A stretch of DNA of 64,000 nucleotides from assembly GCF_005577435.1 (NCBI RefSeq), contig NZ_CP040396.1, positions 4,295,001 to 4,359,000 of the forward strand, read 5' to 3'. This DNA comes from Paenibacillus algicola (lineage in GTDB: Bacteria; Bacillota; Bacilli; Paenibacillales; Paenibacillaceae). Each line of letters opens with the position of its first letter. Position 1 is the first letter of the stretch. The notes below the pieces were generated by a model. The model was not told the origin of the DNA. It made no database searches and was given only the letters and a program-made list of their open reading frames with translations. The position numbers were made by a program, and so were the translations under genes. This document shows, in pieces, positions 55,062 through 63,043 of this stretch.

Positions 55062-55724
55062 CTACCACCGGATCGAGGTAATCAGCCGCTGTATCCGCTC
55101 CTTCTCCTCACCGCTCACATCCCACTGCTGCAGCTCCAGCAGGATGCGCTCCCGGTTCGTAAAGCCCTTCGCCAGGCCGTTTAACCGTGCTGCAAGCGTA
55201 GAGCGCTGCAGGTCCTCCAGAGAAGCAAAGTGCTGCTCCAGCTTACCCATCGCATCCGGAAATCGCTTCAAATAGTACTTCTGATGCCGATCCTCGGCAG
55301 GATAAAAGGCCTCAAAGGGCAGAAGCTCCGTTGCAGGCGCTCTGCCGCTTGCGCTTGCCAGCTCCTGCAAAACATCCAGCGCCGCCTTCCGCTGATTCTC
55401 TCCACTGTACAGAAGCAGAGAGCGGTACTGCCGGCCCTTATAGTCATTAATGACCTCTGGAGTATGATGCCTCCAGAAGATACGCAGCAGCTCCTCATAA
55501 GAAATCAGGCCGGGATCAAAATAAAGCTCCACACTTTCACTGTGATCTCCCATCTGCCGATAGGTTGGCCCCTTCAGCTTGCCGCCGGCATAGCCCGTCC
55601 GGGTGGATATGACGCCTGGCAGCGCACCGAACAATGCCTCCGGGGACCAGAAGCAGCCCATGGCCAAGCGGGCGACTTGCATTTTATCCTTCCGTCCATC
55701 ATGATCAACCTGTGACAGCGCCAT
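55062..55724 (-). CDS. msrA: Peptide methionine sulfoxide reductase MsrA
   Basis: A 220-residue enzyme that reduces methionine-S-sulfoxide in oxidised proteins. The active-site motif GCFWSPEA is present with catalytic Cys24, followed by TRTGYAGG, HSESVELYFDP and YRSLLLY. It is longer than the usual 170-180 residues: about 55 extra C-terminal residues (from LKRFPDAMGKLEQ on) form a helical tail. No MsrB domain. The start was set at 55724, eight bases after GGAGG. Monocistronic and convergent with gntP. Confidence 0.92.
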   Translation of the reverse strand: MALSQVDHDGRKDKMQVARLAMGCFWSPEALFGALPGVISTRTGYAGGKLKGPTYRQMGDHSESVELYFDPGLISYEELLRIFWRHHTPEVINDYKGRQYRSLLLYSGENQRKAALDVLQELASASGRAPATELLPFEAFYPAEDRHQKYYLKRFPDAMGKLEQHFASLEDLQRSTLAARLNGLAKGFTNRERILLELQQWDVSGEEKERIQRLITSIRW

Positions 55725-55785
55725 GCTGCATCCCTCCACTTCACCTTAAAGTATTGAACCTGTACACCCAAGGAGCATTGTGACT

Positions 55786-55851
55786 ATGAAAAATCGATTT
55801 CGCATCGGAGAGGTCGCCCGGCTGTTTCAGCTGTCCGCTTCGACGTACTGA
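55786..55851 (+). pseudogene. Truncated MerR-family regulator (5' remnant)
   Basis: After AAGGAG and an ATG comes MKNRFRIGEVARLFQLSAST followed by Tyr and a stop. This is the start of a MerR helix-turn-helix domain (RIGEVARLFQLSASTLRYY in intact members), cut off in the middle of the recognition helix. The rest of the gene is missing; a terminator follows 16 bases later. It is a deletion remnant or, less likely, a tiny expressed peptide. Confidence 0.7.
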
Positions 55852-55866
55852 CCCCTTAATTGCGGA

Positions 55867-55908
55867 CAGGCTGTCCCCCGGGACCTAAAACCCTTGGGAG
55901 ACAGCCTG
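55867..55908. terminator. Terminator after the merR remnant
   Basis: CAGGCTGTC/GACAGCCTG with extra C/G pairs inside, followed by TTATTGTT. It may be the original terminator of the lost regulator or serve the convergent SUKH gene. Confidence 0.65.
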
Positions 55909-55961
55909 TTATTGTTCACGCACGGTGTATACAAGAATAAGGAGCTTCTATCCCCCTCGGC

Positions 55962-56909
55962 TTAGCCCCGGGCCCACCTGTTGATGAAATCCGCAAAGCT
56001 CTCGGCCAGCTTCGTCACCGCATAGCCATGACCCCGATCCACATGGATCACTGCCGGCTCGCCGTCATTGCCGGTCTCGCGGTAATCCAGCATGATGCAA
56101 TCATAGCCTGAAGGACCTTGGCCGATCACGACTCCGACTTCAGGGTAGCCGCCCTGCTCAATGATATGGCGGCTGCCAAAGGAGCCGCACAGAGAGTGCT
56201 TCTTCTCCCGTCCGATGCCAAGGATGCCGGTGATCTCGATGGCCTGTCCCGGCGCAGCCTCCACGGGGTAGAACCGGTTTCGGGGCGCTCCGCCATTGTG
56301 GAGCTTCATCATGGACACGTAGGACTCTGGCAGCTTGAAGACCAGCTCCTCCTCCACGGAAGCGATCAGCTCCTCTGAGGGAGTGTCTGATCGGTACAGC
56401 TCTGCCGCCGGAGCGTCATCGTTCCAGAAGCTGAGCGGGTCCTTCTCCAGGTCCAGCGCAGCCGCCGGCTGATAGGTGCGGAAGGATGGAGCTCCGGCTG
56501 TCACAGCCTGCTCGGCGGGCTCTGCCTCCTCTTCATCGAGGTCCGGCTCCGCAGACGCTTCCCGCTCCTGTTCAATCCACTCCAGAAACTCCAGCGTATC
56601 CTCATCGCCCGGCTCAAGGCGGTCCGCTTCCCGAAAGGCCTGCTCGGCTTCATCATAGCGCTCCGCATAGTAGTAGGCCAGTCCGATCCGGTAATGCCAC
56701 AAGGGATCCTCCTGCCCTTCCTCCTCGATCCGCAGAAACTGGGTAATGGCATCCTCATAGCGCTCCAGGTTGCTGTACGCTCTGCCGAGCTGGCTGATCA
56801 GCTCATAATCCTGTTCTTCAACCGGAATCTCTTCAATAGCCTCTGCAATGCGCTGGAACTCGTCCTCCTCATGCCAGTCCTCAAGCTGTGTCAATAGCTC
56901 TTCTCTCAT
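55962..56909 (-). CDS. TPR and SMI1/KNR4 (SUKH) domain protein
   Basis: A 315-residue soluble protein. Residues about 37-110 form two to three tetratricopeptide repeats (AYSNLERYEDAITQFLRIEE, LAYYYAERYDEAEQAFREADRLEP); an acidic, proline-rich linker follows; residues about 175-310 form a SUKH domain (LPESYVSMMKLHNGGAP, ILGIG, IGQGPSGYDCIMLDY). SUKH proteins often give immunity to contact-dependent toxins, but housekeeping members exist. No toxin gene is adjacent, so a general protein-interaction role is as likely. AGGAGG precedes the ATG, and an extended -10 promoter lies upstream. Confidence 0.8.
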   Translation of the reverse strand: MREELLTQLEDWHEEDEFQRIAEAIEEIPVEEQDYELISQLGRAYSNLERYEDAITQFLRIEEEGQEDPLWHYRIGLAYYYAERYDEAEQAFREADRLEPGDEDTLEFLEWIEQEREASAEPDLDEEEAEPAEQAVTAGAPSFRTYQPAAALDLEKDPLSFWNDDAPAAELYRSDTPSEELIASVEEELVFKLPESYVSMMKLHNGGAPRNRFYPVEAAPGQAIEITGILGIGREKKHSLCGSFGSRHIIEQGGYPEVGVVIGQGPSGYDCIMLDYRETGNDGEPAVIHVDRGHGYAVTKLAESFADFINRWARG

Positions 56910-56944
56910 CCCTTTGCCTCCTACATGTTAGTGCTGTTGCTGTG

Positions 56945-56953
56945 ATTATACCA
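56945..56953 (-). promoter_or_regulatory. Extended -10 promoter of the SUKH gene
   Basis: TG-G-TATAAT on the minus strand, 36 bases before the start codon. No clear -35 hexamer, as often with extended -10 promoters. Confidence 0.5.
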
Positions 56954-57076
56954 TGTTCTGCCGTCCAGACCAGCACGGACCGCTCCTGCAAAGAACGTGA
57001 ACCCGGCAGGAATCTGCGTCCTGGCTGTGGAATATAGGGAAGTGAGAAGAAAGACAAGCTGCAGGAGGGAGTCACC

Positions 57077-57994
57077 ATGAAATCCATCACGGTTCAGAGC
57101 CTGGCCAACGCCTTTCAACTGGAGGTCTTGGCTGGAAGCGGTCATACCGACCGAAGCATTGCCCGCTCCAAAGTGCACCGGCCGGGGCTGGAGTTTGTCG
57201 GTTACTTTGATTTTTTTCCAATGGAACGGGTACAGGTGCTTGGACGCAAGGAGATTACCTATCTGCTCACGCTCACGGTGGAGGAGCGCGTGCTGCATAT
57301 CCGGAATATTGTTCATTATCATCCACCCTGCTTTATCGTCACGGCTGATCAGCAGGATATTCCGTATCTTACACTGTTTTGTGAGGAGGAAGGCATTCCG
57401 CTGCTGCGGACGAAAGAGTCCACGACCGAATTTATCGCGAAGCTCGACCGTTATCTGACGAAGGAGCTCGCACCGGAAATTTCCATCCACGGGGTCTGCC
57501 TCAATGTGGCAGGCATCGGTATTCTGCTCCGCGGCAAATCAGGCATTGGCAAAAGCGAAACCGCCCACACCTTGATCCGCCGGGGTCACCGGCTGGTCGC
57601 CGACGATATTGTTGTGCTGAAGAAGCTGGGACCGGCTACCCTGCTGGGTACTCATAACGAGACGTCCCGCGAATTTCTCGCGCTGCGCAGCATTGGTCTC
57701 ATTAATGTGGTGCGGCAATACGGACGCACGGCCTTTCAGGATGAATCCCGCATCGTGCTGGATATCGAGCTGACGTCCTGGCAGGACCGGGCGCTGAACA
57801 ATGAGCTGGAGGTCGAGCAGAAGTACAGCGATTATCTTGGCGTCAAGGTTCCCTACATCGAGATTCAGCTGCAGCCCGGCCGCGACGTCGGCGGCCTGAT
57901 TGAAGCTGCTGCGAACAGCTGGTATTTGAAGCAGCTGGGCTACAGTGCGGCAGAAGAGTTCATGAACCGGATTGATAACGGCATGCAGCCGTAG
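57077..57994 (+). CDS. hprK: HPr kinase/phosphorylase family protein, divergent paralogue
   Basis: A 305-residue protein with the two-domain HprK layout. The catalytic half has His138 (IHGV), the P-loop GKSGIGKS (153-160) and VADD (175-177). HprK phosphorylates Ser46 of HPr, the signal read by CcpA. The family signature LEIRGLGIINV, however, reads LALRSIGLINV (201-211), losing the conserved Glu and Gly, and the RPGRN loop near the C-terminus reads QPGRD. It stands alone instead of in the usual hprK-lgt cluster, so it is probably a second copy with altered function. A canonical hprK elsewhere is expected. Confidence 0.85.
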   Translation: MKSITVQSLANAFQLEVLAGSGHTDRSIARSKVHRPGLEFVGYFDFFPMERVQVLGRKEITYLLTLTVEERVLHIRNIVHYHPPCFIVTADQQDIPYLTLFCEEEGIPLLRTKESTTEFIAKLDRYLTKELAPEISIHGVCLNVAGIGILLRGKSGIGKSETAHTLIRRGHRLVADDIVVLKKLGPATLLGTHNETSREFLALRSIGLINVVRQYGRTAFQDESRIVLDIELTSWQDRALNNELEVEQKYSDYLGVKVPYIEIQLQPGRDVGGLIEAAANSWYLKQLGYSAAEEFMNRIDNGMQP

Positions 57995-58001
57995 AACAAG
58001 T

Positions 58002-58043
58002 ACAGCCTCGAACGCAGGATTGCTGCCTCGAGGCTGTTTTTTG
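58002..58043. terminator. Terminator after the HPr kinase paralogue
   Basis: Perfect 10-bp stem ACAGCCTCGA/TCGAGGCTGT followed by six T. Confidence 0.85.
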
Positions 58044-58068
58044 ATGTTTTTCATCTTGGCTTTTGTGG

Positions 58069-60030
58069 CTACAGCAGGTGCATTTTAGCCTCCGCTTCAA
58101 ACCAAGGAACTGCATATCCGCTGCCTTTCGCACAAAAAATCGAGGTGGAAGTATACAACGGATCAGCCTCTTTAATATAGCCCTTGCGCTCAATGACCTC
58201 CTGCTCGTTATGACAGTCGCCATAGCCGCCGAACCGAAGCTGCAGTACCCCTTTGCCGTGCGTGAACGAAGCCAGCTCCGTGCTGTAATTCATAAACGTA
58301 GACACCGGCACCCTGCCCCGGATGACGACATGGGAAGCCGACATTTCCGGTGCTTCAAAGGTGCCGGAGCACCGCTGAACATCCGACAGCACTCGTCCCA
58401 TGGCTTCGAGCTCCACCTTGATTTTGAAATCGTAATACGGCTCCAGCAGCACATTATGCGCTTTTTCCAGCCCCTGCCGCAGCGCGCGGAACGTCGCTTC
58501 CCGGAAATCGCCGCCATGGGTATGCTCCAGATGACCGGCTCTTTGCAGCAGAGTAATATGCACATCCGTCAGCGGCATGCCAGTGAGCAGGCCATGATGC
58601 TCCCGTTCATACAGATGCGTCCGGATCAGATTCTGGTGCCCGCTGCTGAGCTGCTGGACATGGCAGACGCTCTCGAATGTGATACCGCTGCCCCGCGCTC
58701 CCGGCTCCAGCCGCAGATGCACCTCCGCATAATGCCGAAGCGGCTCAAAATGACCGTAGCCGATGACCGGCTCCATAATACTTTCCTTGTACAGTATTTC
58801 CGGTGGACCGAAGCTCACTCGTAAGCCAAAACGTTCCTCCACCAGCTGCTGCAACACCTCCAGCTGAATGACTCCCATCACATGAATATGGATTTCCTTC
58901 AGGCTCTCCTCCCAGATGACGGCCAGCGAAGGGTCCTCGGCATCCAGCATGTAAAAGGCCTGCAGCACCTCCTTCACGTTCAGCGATGCCTCAAATATCA
59001 CCTTGGAGGTCAGTGTCGGCACCATATCATAATGCAGCTTGTTCTTCACAATGCCTACACCATCCCCGGCCGCTGGGCAGGAAAGCCCGGCGGCCGCGAA
59101 CAGCTCGCCAGCCCGGACCTGCTCGACCATCTGGAGCTTGCTGCCGTTAACTCTTGCCAGACGTGTCACTTTCTCGTACGGATCACTCGCCTCCACACAG
59201 CAACGCAGCTCATCACGCACCGCTAGGATCCCACTCGTTGCCTTGATATACGTCCAGCGGATGCCGCTGTCATCATGGCGGATCTTGTAGACGCGTCCTC
59301 CGAAGTCGGCCGCCTCGTTATAATGTGCTGTGGCGAGCAGATGAAGCTGCTCTAAAAACTCTTGTATCCCTTGATCCTGCAGCGCAGAGCCTTGGACACA
59401 CGGAAAGAGCCGGTGCCCCCTCACCAGGCCTTGAAGTGCCTGCAGCCAGAAGGCCCCGTCCCGCTCTCCGGCCAAATACGCCTCCAGCAGCTCCTCATCC
59501 CGCTCGGCCAGCTGTTCAAGCAGAGTCTCCGACTCGCTGAGGCTGTTGTCATCTAGCGGCCCTTCCAGCAGCAGGGCATCCCGGGTCAGATGCTGCCGGA
59601 TTTCGTCCATCACCCGGGCGACATCTGCGCCTTCCCGATCGATTTTGTTGATGAAGAAGAACACCGGAATAGCGTGCTGATGCAGCAGCTGCCATACCGT
59701 TTCGGTATGGCCCTGCACCCCTTCAACGGCACTGACCACCAGAATGGCAGCGTCCATAATGCTCACGGCCCGTTCCATCTCCGGGGAGAAATCGACGTGT
59801 CCCGGGGTGTCTACCAGATCATAGACCGTCCCTTGATAGGTCATCATCACCTGATCGGCAAACACCGTAATGCCCCGTGCCCGTTCAATAGCATGGCTGT
59901 CGAGGTACGCATCCTGATGGTCGACACGCCCCCGCTCCTTAATACTCGCTGTATGGTACAGCATCTGCTCGGCCAGTGTGGTCTTGCCTGCATCCACATG
60001 TGCGAACATGCCTATGGTTAATCGATTCAT
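58069..60030 (-). CDS. TetM/TetO-like ribosomal protection GTPase
   Basis: A 653-residue translational GTPase of the EF-G-like ribosomal protection group. G-domain motifs AHVDAGKTT (10-18), DTPGHVD and NKID are complete, and domains II to V follow to full length, close to the 639 residues of TetM. Ribosomal protection proteins release tetracycline from the ribosome. The sequence is not one of the well-known mobile tet genes, it has no mobile element beside it and its codon use fits the neighbours, so it may be a native chromosomal member with unknown or intrinsic function. TTGAGG lies seven bases before the ATG. The stretch 60031-60163 upstream holds only weak promoter candidates. Confidence 0.85.
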   Translation of the reverse strand: MNRLTIGMFAHVDAGKTTLAEQMLYHTASIKERGRVDHQDAYLDSHAIERARGITVFADQVMMTYQGTVYDLVDTPGHVDFSPEMERAVSIMDAAILVVSAVEGVQGHTETVWQLLHQHAIPVFFFINKIDREGADVARVMDEIRQHLTRDALLLEGPLDDNSLSESETLLEQLAERDEELLEAYLAGERDGAFWLQALQGLVRGHRLFPCVQGSALQDQGIQEFLEQLHLLATAHYNEAADFGGRVYKIRHDDSGIRWTYIKATSGILAVRDELRCCVEASDPYEKVTRLARVNGSKLQMVEQVRAGELFAAAGLSCPAAGDGVGIVKNKLHYDMVPTLTSKVIFEASLNVKEVLQAFYMLDAEDPSLAVIWEESLKEIHIHVMGVIQLEVLQQLVEERFGLRVSFGPPEILYKESIMEPVIGYGHFEPLRHYAEVHLRLEPGARGSGITFESVCHVQQLSSGHQNLIRTHLYEREHHGLLTGMPLTDVHITLLQRAGHLEHTHGGDFREATFRALRQGLEKAHNVLLEPYYDFKIKVELEAMGRVLSDVQRCSGTFEAPEMSASHVVIRGRVPVSTFMNYSTELASFTHGKGVLQLRFGGYGDCHNEQEVIERKGYIKEADPLYTSTSIFCAKGSGYAVPWFEAEAKMHLL

Positions 60031-60163
60031 TGCTACCTCAACCTACCCTCAGATATCGTTGTGCTCCTGACAATCATAGCATAGCTCCCGGATGCCTTAT
60101 CTGATTCGTCGGTAAAATATAGCGAGACCCTTGACATATCGAACCCGGGGTACCGATACAGCT

Positions 60164-60190
60164 AAAAAAAGGCGGAGATTGTGCTCCGCA
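60164..60190 (-). terminator. Terminator of the thiamine operon
   Basis: GCGGAG/CTCCGC stem followed on the minus strand by seven T, 49 bases after thiO. Confidence 0.8.
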
Positions 60191-60238
60191 ACGCAAGAGC
60201 CTCATTTCTCCACCTTATAAAGAACGTTCACCGCTTCA

Positions 60239-61366
60239 CTAAGCCCGGGTGGCTGCTCCAAACCGGTCTGGCCGGAACGCCTCGTGCCAAGCCTGCATTT
60301 CCTTGCCCTCCGCGTAATCGGCCGCCAGTGCCGCGGTGACGGGGCTCAGCAGAATGCCGTTGCGGTAATGCCCTGCCGCAAACAGCACGCGCTCCGCCTG
60401 GGGCAGGCGGCCCAGCAGCGGGCGACCGTCCAGCGTGGACGGGCGCAGGCCCGCCCAGCGGTGGAACGGCTCGGCCTGCTCCAGAGCAGGCAGCACCTTC
60501 TTGTTCCACTTCAGCAGGCGCTGGATGCCCTTGTCCGTCACGCTGGTATCGAACCCCGCAATATCCTCGGAAGCTCCGCACACCAGAGTCCCATTGCTCT
60601 TCTGCACCAGATAGCCCTGATTGCAGAACACCATGTGGCGCAGGGGCGTGCGCTCCTCTCCCCAGGCATACGCACAGATCTGTCCCCGGATCGGCTGAAC
60701 TGGAATCCGAATGCCCAGCTCATCTGCCAGCTCGCCTGCCCAGGCTCCCGTGCAGACCAGCAGCTGGTCTCCCTGAAAGACTTCTCCACCCTGGGCCACT
60801 GCCTTGATGCCCTGTTCCCATTCCTTCAGCTGCACCGCTTCCAGTCCCTCCCGAATGAGAACCCCGGCCTTGAGGCAAGCATCCTTCAGCGCAGCCACAA
60901 AATCCGGTGCATAGATATGGCTCTCCTCCGGTGTCCACAGTGCGGCTGCCACTTGAGGCGACAAGCCGGGCTCCGCTTCCCGCAGCTCTGCTCCCTGCAA
61001 AATAACGGCGCTTGAGCCATACTCCCGCTGCCAATTCATGCGGCTTCTGAGGCCTAGCAGATCCGCTTCATGATAGACCGCATACAGGCTGCCGCAGGCG
61101 GTATATTCAAAATCGCGGCCCGACAGCTCACGCACCAGCTGCTGCCAGGCCGGATACCGGTCCAGGCTTTCCCGGCAGAGCATGAAGAACTCATCCGGAT
61201 ACTCCGGATTCTCGGAATACGGGGCCAGCATGCCAGCCGCCGCGCCGGAGGCCTGGCCGCCGCAGATTCCGGTCTCCAGCAGCTGAACACGGGCTCCGCG
61301 AAGCCGCAGCTCCAGCGCACAGGATAAGCCGACAATGCCGCCGCCCATAATGATCCAATCGTTCAT
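60239..61366 (-). CDS. thiO: Glycine oxidase ThiO
   Basis: A 375-residue FAD enzyme. The dinucleotide motif GGGIVGLSCALELRLRG starts at residue 8, and the DAO-type C-terminal half has RGQICAY, LVCGASED, AGLRPSTLDGRPLLGRLP and AGHYRNGILLSP. It oxidises glycine to the iminoacetate used by ThiG, the aerobic route to the thiazole of thiamine. Last gene of the operon; its AGGAGG overlaps the end of thiG. Confidence 0.93.
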   Translation of the reverse strand: MNDWIIMGGGIVGLSCALELRLRGARVQLLETGICGGQASGAAAGMLAPYSENPEYPDEFFMLCRESLDRYPAWQQLVRELSGRDFEYTACGSLYAVYHEADLLGLRSRMNWQREYGSSAVILQGAELREAEPGLSPQVAAALWTPEESHIYAPDFVAALKDACLKAGVLIREGLEAVQLKEWEQGIKAVAQGGEVFQGDQLLVCTGAWAGELADELGIRIPVQPIRGQICAYAWGEERTPLRHMVFCNQGYLVQKSNGTLVCGASEDIAGFDTSVTDKGIQRLLKWNKKVLPALEQAEPFHRWAGLRPSTLDGRPLLGRLPQAERVLFAAGHYRNGILLSPVTAALAADYAEGKEMQAWHEAFRPDRFGAATRA

Positions 61367-61375
61367 GGGGTCCTC

Positions 61376-62182
61376 CTAGCTCCCGAAGTCGCCGGCCGAA
61401 GCAGGCTTCAGCATCATGGACTCCAGGCCGCTGCTTGCAGATGCATAGCGCTTCTTCGGCACCCGGCCGGATAGGTAGGCCAGCCGCCCGGCCTCAATCG
61501 CAAGCTTCATCGCCAGCGCCATGCCGACCGGATCCTTGGCCTTCGCTACCGGCGTATTCATCAATACCGCAGAGGCGCCCAGCTCCATCGACAGCGCTGC
61601 ATCGCTCGCGGTGCCAAGGCCTGCGTCCACAATGACCGGAACCGATGCTTCCTCGATAATCAGGCCCAGGTTGTACGAATTCAGGATGCCCAGGCCCGTG
61701 CCGATCGGCGCTCCGCCCGGCATAATCGCGGCCGCCCCCGCCTCCTCCAGCCTGCGGCAGATGACGGGGTCATCTGAAATATAAGGAAGCACCGTAAAGC
61801 CCTCCTTGACCAGCTGCTCTGTCGCCCGGAGCGTCTCGATAGGGTCTGGCAGCAGGGTCTTGTCGCTCGCGCTGATCTCGACCTTAACCCAGTCACTGAG
61901 ACCGGACGCCCGCGCCAGCCTTGCAATCCGGACTGCCTCATCGGCGGTACGGGCTCCCGATGTATTGGGCAGAAACGTGAATGAACCCGGCTCCACATGC
62001 TGCAGGATCGAGTCATCCTCCACCGACTCCAGATTGACTCTGCGAATCGCAAACGTCAGCACCTCGGCTCCCGAAGCCGCAATCGCTTCCTGCTGCACGA
62101 ACGGACTCGGAAACAGCCCTGTTCCGAGAAAGAAGCGCGAGGTCATCTCGCACTCTCCAATACGCCATGTATCCTTGAGCAT
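61376..62182 (-). CDS. thiG: Thiazole synthase ThiG
   Basis: A 268-residue TIM-barrel enzyme that joins deoxyxylulose phosphate, iminoacetate and the ThiS thiocarboxylate into thiamine thiazole. Family segments are [62 protein letters not shown] and [21 protein letters not shown]. The start was set at 62182, where a GGAGGGGG stretch lies upstream; the frame runs on into the thiS gene. Starts four bases after thiS, ends nine before thiO. Confidence 0.95.
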   Translation of the reverse strand: MLKDTWRIGECEMTSRFFLGTGLFPSPFVQQEAIAASGAEVLTFAIRRVNLESVEDDSILQHVEPGSFTFLPNTSGARTADEAVRIARLARASGLSDWVKVEISASDKTLLPDPIETLRATEQLVKEGFTVLPYISDDPVICRRLEEAGAAAIMPGGAPIGTGLGILNSYNLGLIIEEASVPVIVDAGLGTASDAALSMELGASAVLMNTPVAKAKDPVGMALAMKLAIEAGRLAYLSGRVPKKRYASASSGLESMMLKPASAGDFGS

Positions 62183-62186
62183 ATCT

Positions 62187-62384
62187 CTAGCCCCCTCCCA
62201 CAAAATGAACCAGCTCAATCACCATGCCCGGCGAAACCGGAAAAGCTTCCCACTCCTCGGCCACCAGCACATGGCCGTCCACCTCGGCCACCACCGGCTT
62301 GCCACTCAGGCCGAGCCGGTCGATCACCTCCGCCATCGTCCGGGCATCCACCTCACGCTCGCCGCCGTTAATTATCAGCTTCAT
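62187..62384 (-). CDS. thiS: Sulfur carrier protein ThiS
   Basis: A 65-residue ubiquitin-fold carrier starting [13 protein letters not shown] and ending in HFVGGG; the terminal Gly-Gly is adenylated by ThiF and turned into a thiocarboxylate that feeds ThiG. The start at 62384 has AAGGAGG nine bases upstream and overlaps the thiE stop by four bases. The longer frame lacks a site. Confidence 0.93.
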   Translation of the reverse strand: MKLIINGGEREVDARTMAEVIDRLGLSGKPVVAEVDGHVLVAEEWEAFPVSPGMVIELVHFVGGG

Positions 62385-63016
62385 ACTCCTTGGCCTCCTT
62401 GATCCAGCTTGGCCAAAAATGCCCGGCACGTGCCCGCCACATTCTCACTGCCGACAATTTCACTGACGGCACAGATGCGCGTTGCGCCCGCACGGATCAC
62501 CTCGTCCACATTGCTCAGCTTAATGCCCCCAATCGCTACAAACGGGACCCGGCTCTTCTCCGCCACCTCGCGAATATACGATAGTCCGACCGGAGCCACC
62601 ACGTCCGCCTTAGTCTGTGTCGCGTACACCGGCCCCGCGCCGATGTAATCTGCTCCCTGCTGTCCCGCCAGCAGCGCTTCCTCCACCGCATGGGTAGAAA
62701 TGCCGATAATCTTGTTCCCTACCCGCTGACGCGCCTGCAGGATCGGCATATCTCCCTGTCCCAGATGAATGCCATCGGCATCGGTTTCAAGAGCCAGCTC
62801 CACATGATCATTCACGATAAACGGGATGCCGTATTTGCGCGTCAGTGCCCGCAGCGCCTTCGCTTTTTGCAGCAGCTCATCCTTATGACTTGTCTTGTCC
62901 CGAAGCTGAATAATATCGGCTCCTCCCTGAATCGCTTCCTCCATGACCTCAAGAAGGCTCCGTCCAGGGTGAAAATTCTCGCCTGTAATAGCGTACAGCC
63001 TGAAATCTGGCATCAT
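62381..63016 (-). CDS. thiE: Thiamine phosphate synthase ThiE
   Basis: A 211-residue TIM barrel that couples the thiazole and pyrimidine halves of thiamine. Motifs: IQLRDKTSHKDEL, FIVNDHVELALETDADGIHLGQGDMP, IGISTHAVEEALLA, DYIGAGPVYATQTKADV and VAIGGIKLSNV. AGAGG lies six bases before the ATG at 63016; the adjacent ATG at 63013 is equally possible. thiF ends 27 bases upstream, thiS overlaps by four. Confidence 0.93.
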   Translation of the reverse strand: MMPDFRLYAITGENFHPGRSLLEVMEEAIQGGADIIQLRDKTSHKDELLQKAKALRALTRKYGIPFIVNDHVELALETDADGIHLGQGDMPILQARQRVGNKIIGISTHAVEEALLAGQQGADYIGAGPVYATQTKADVVAPVGLSYIREVAEKSRVPFVAIGGIKLSNVDEVIRAGATRICAVSEIVGSENVAGTCRAFLAKLDQGGQGV

Positions 63017-63043
63017 TTGCTTCCTCTCCCCTGTCACGATTGT

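Noticed and set aside
55962..56909. Contact-dependent toxin immunity module
   Set aside because: The SUKH domain invites this, but no polymorphic toxin, secretion signal or immunity cluster lies on either side.
60131..60159. Plus-strand promoter TTGACA-N17-CGATAC
   Set aside because: The -35 is perfect but the -10 is weak and no plus-strand gene follows.
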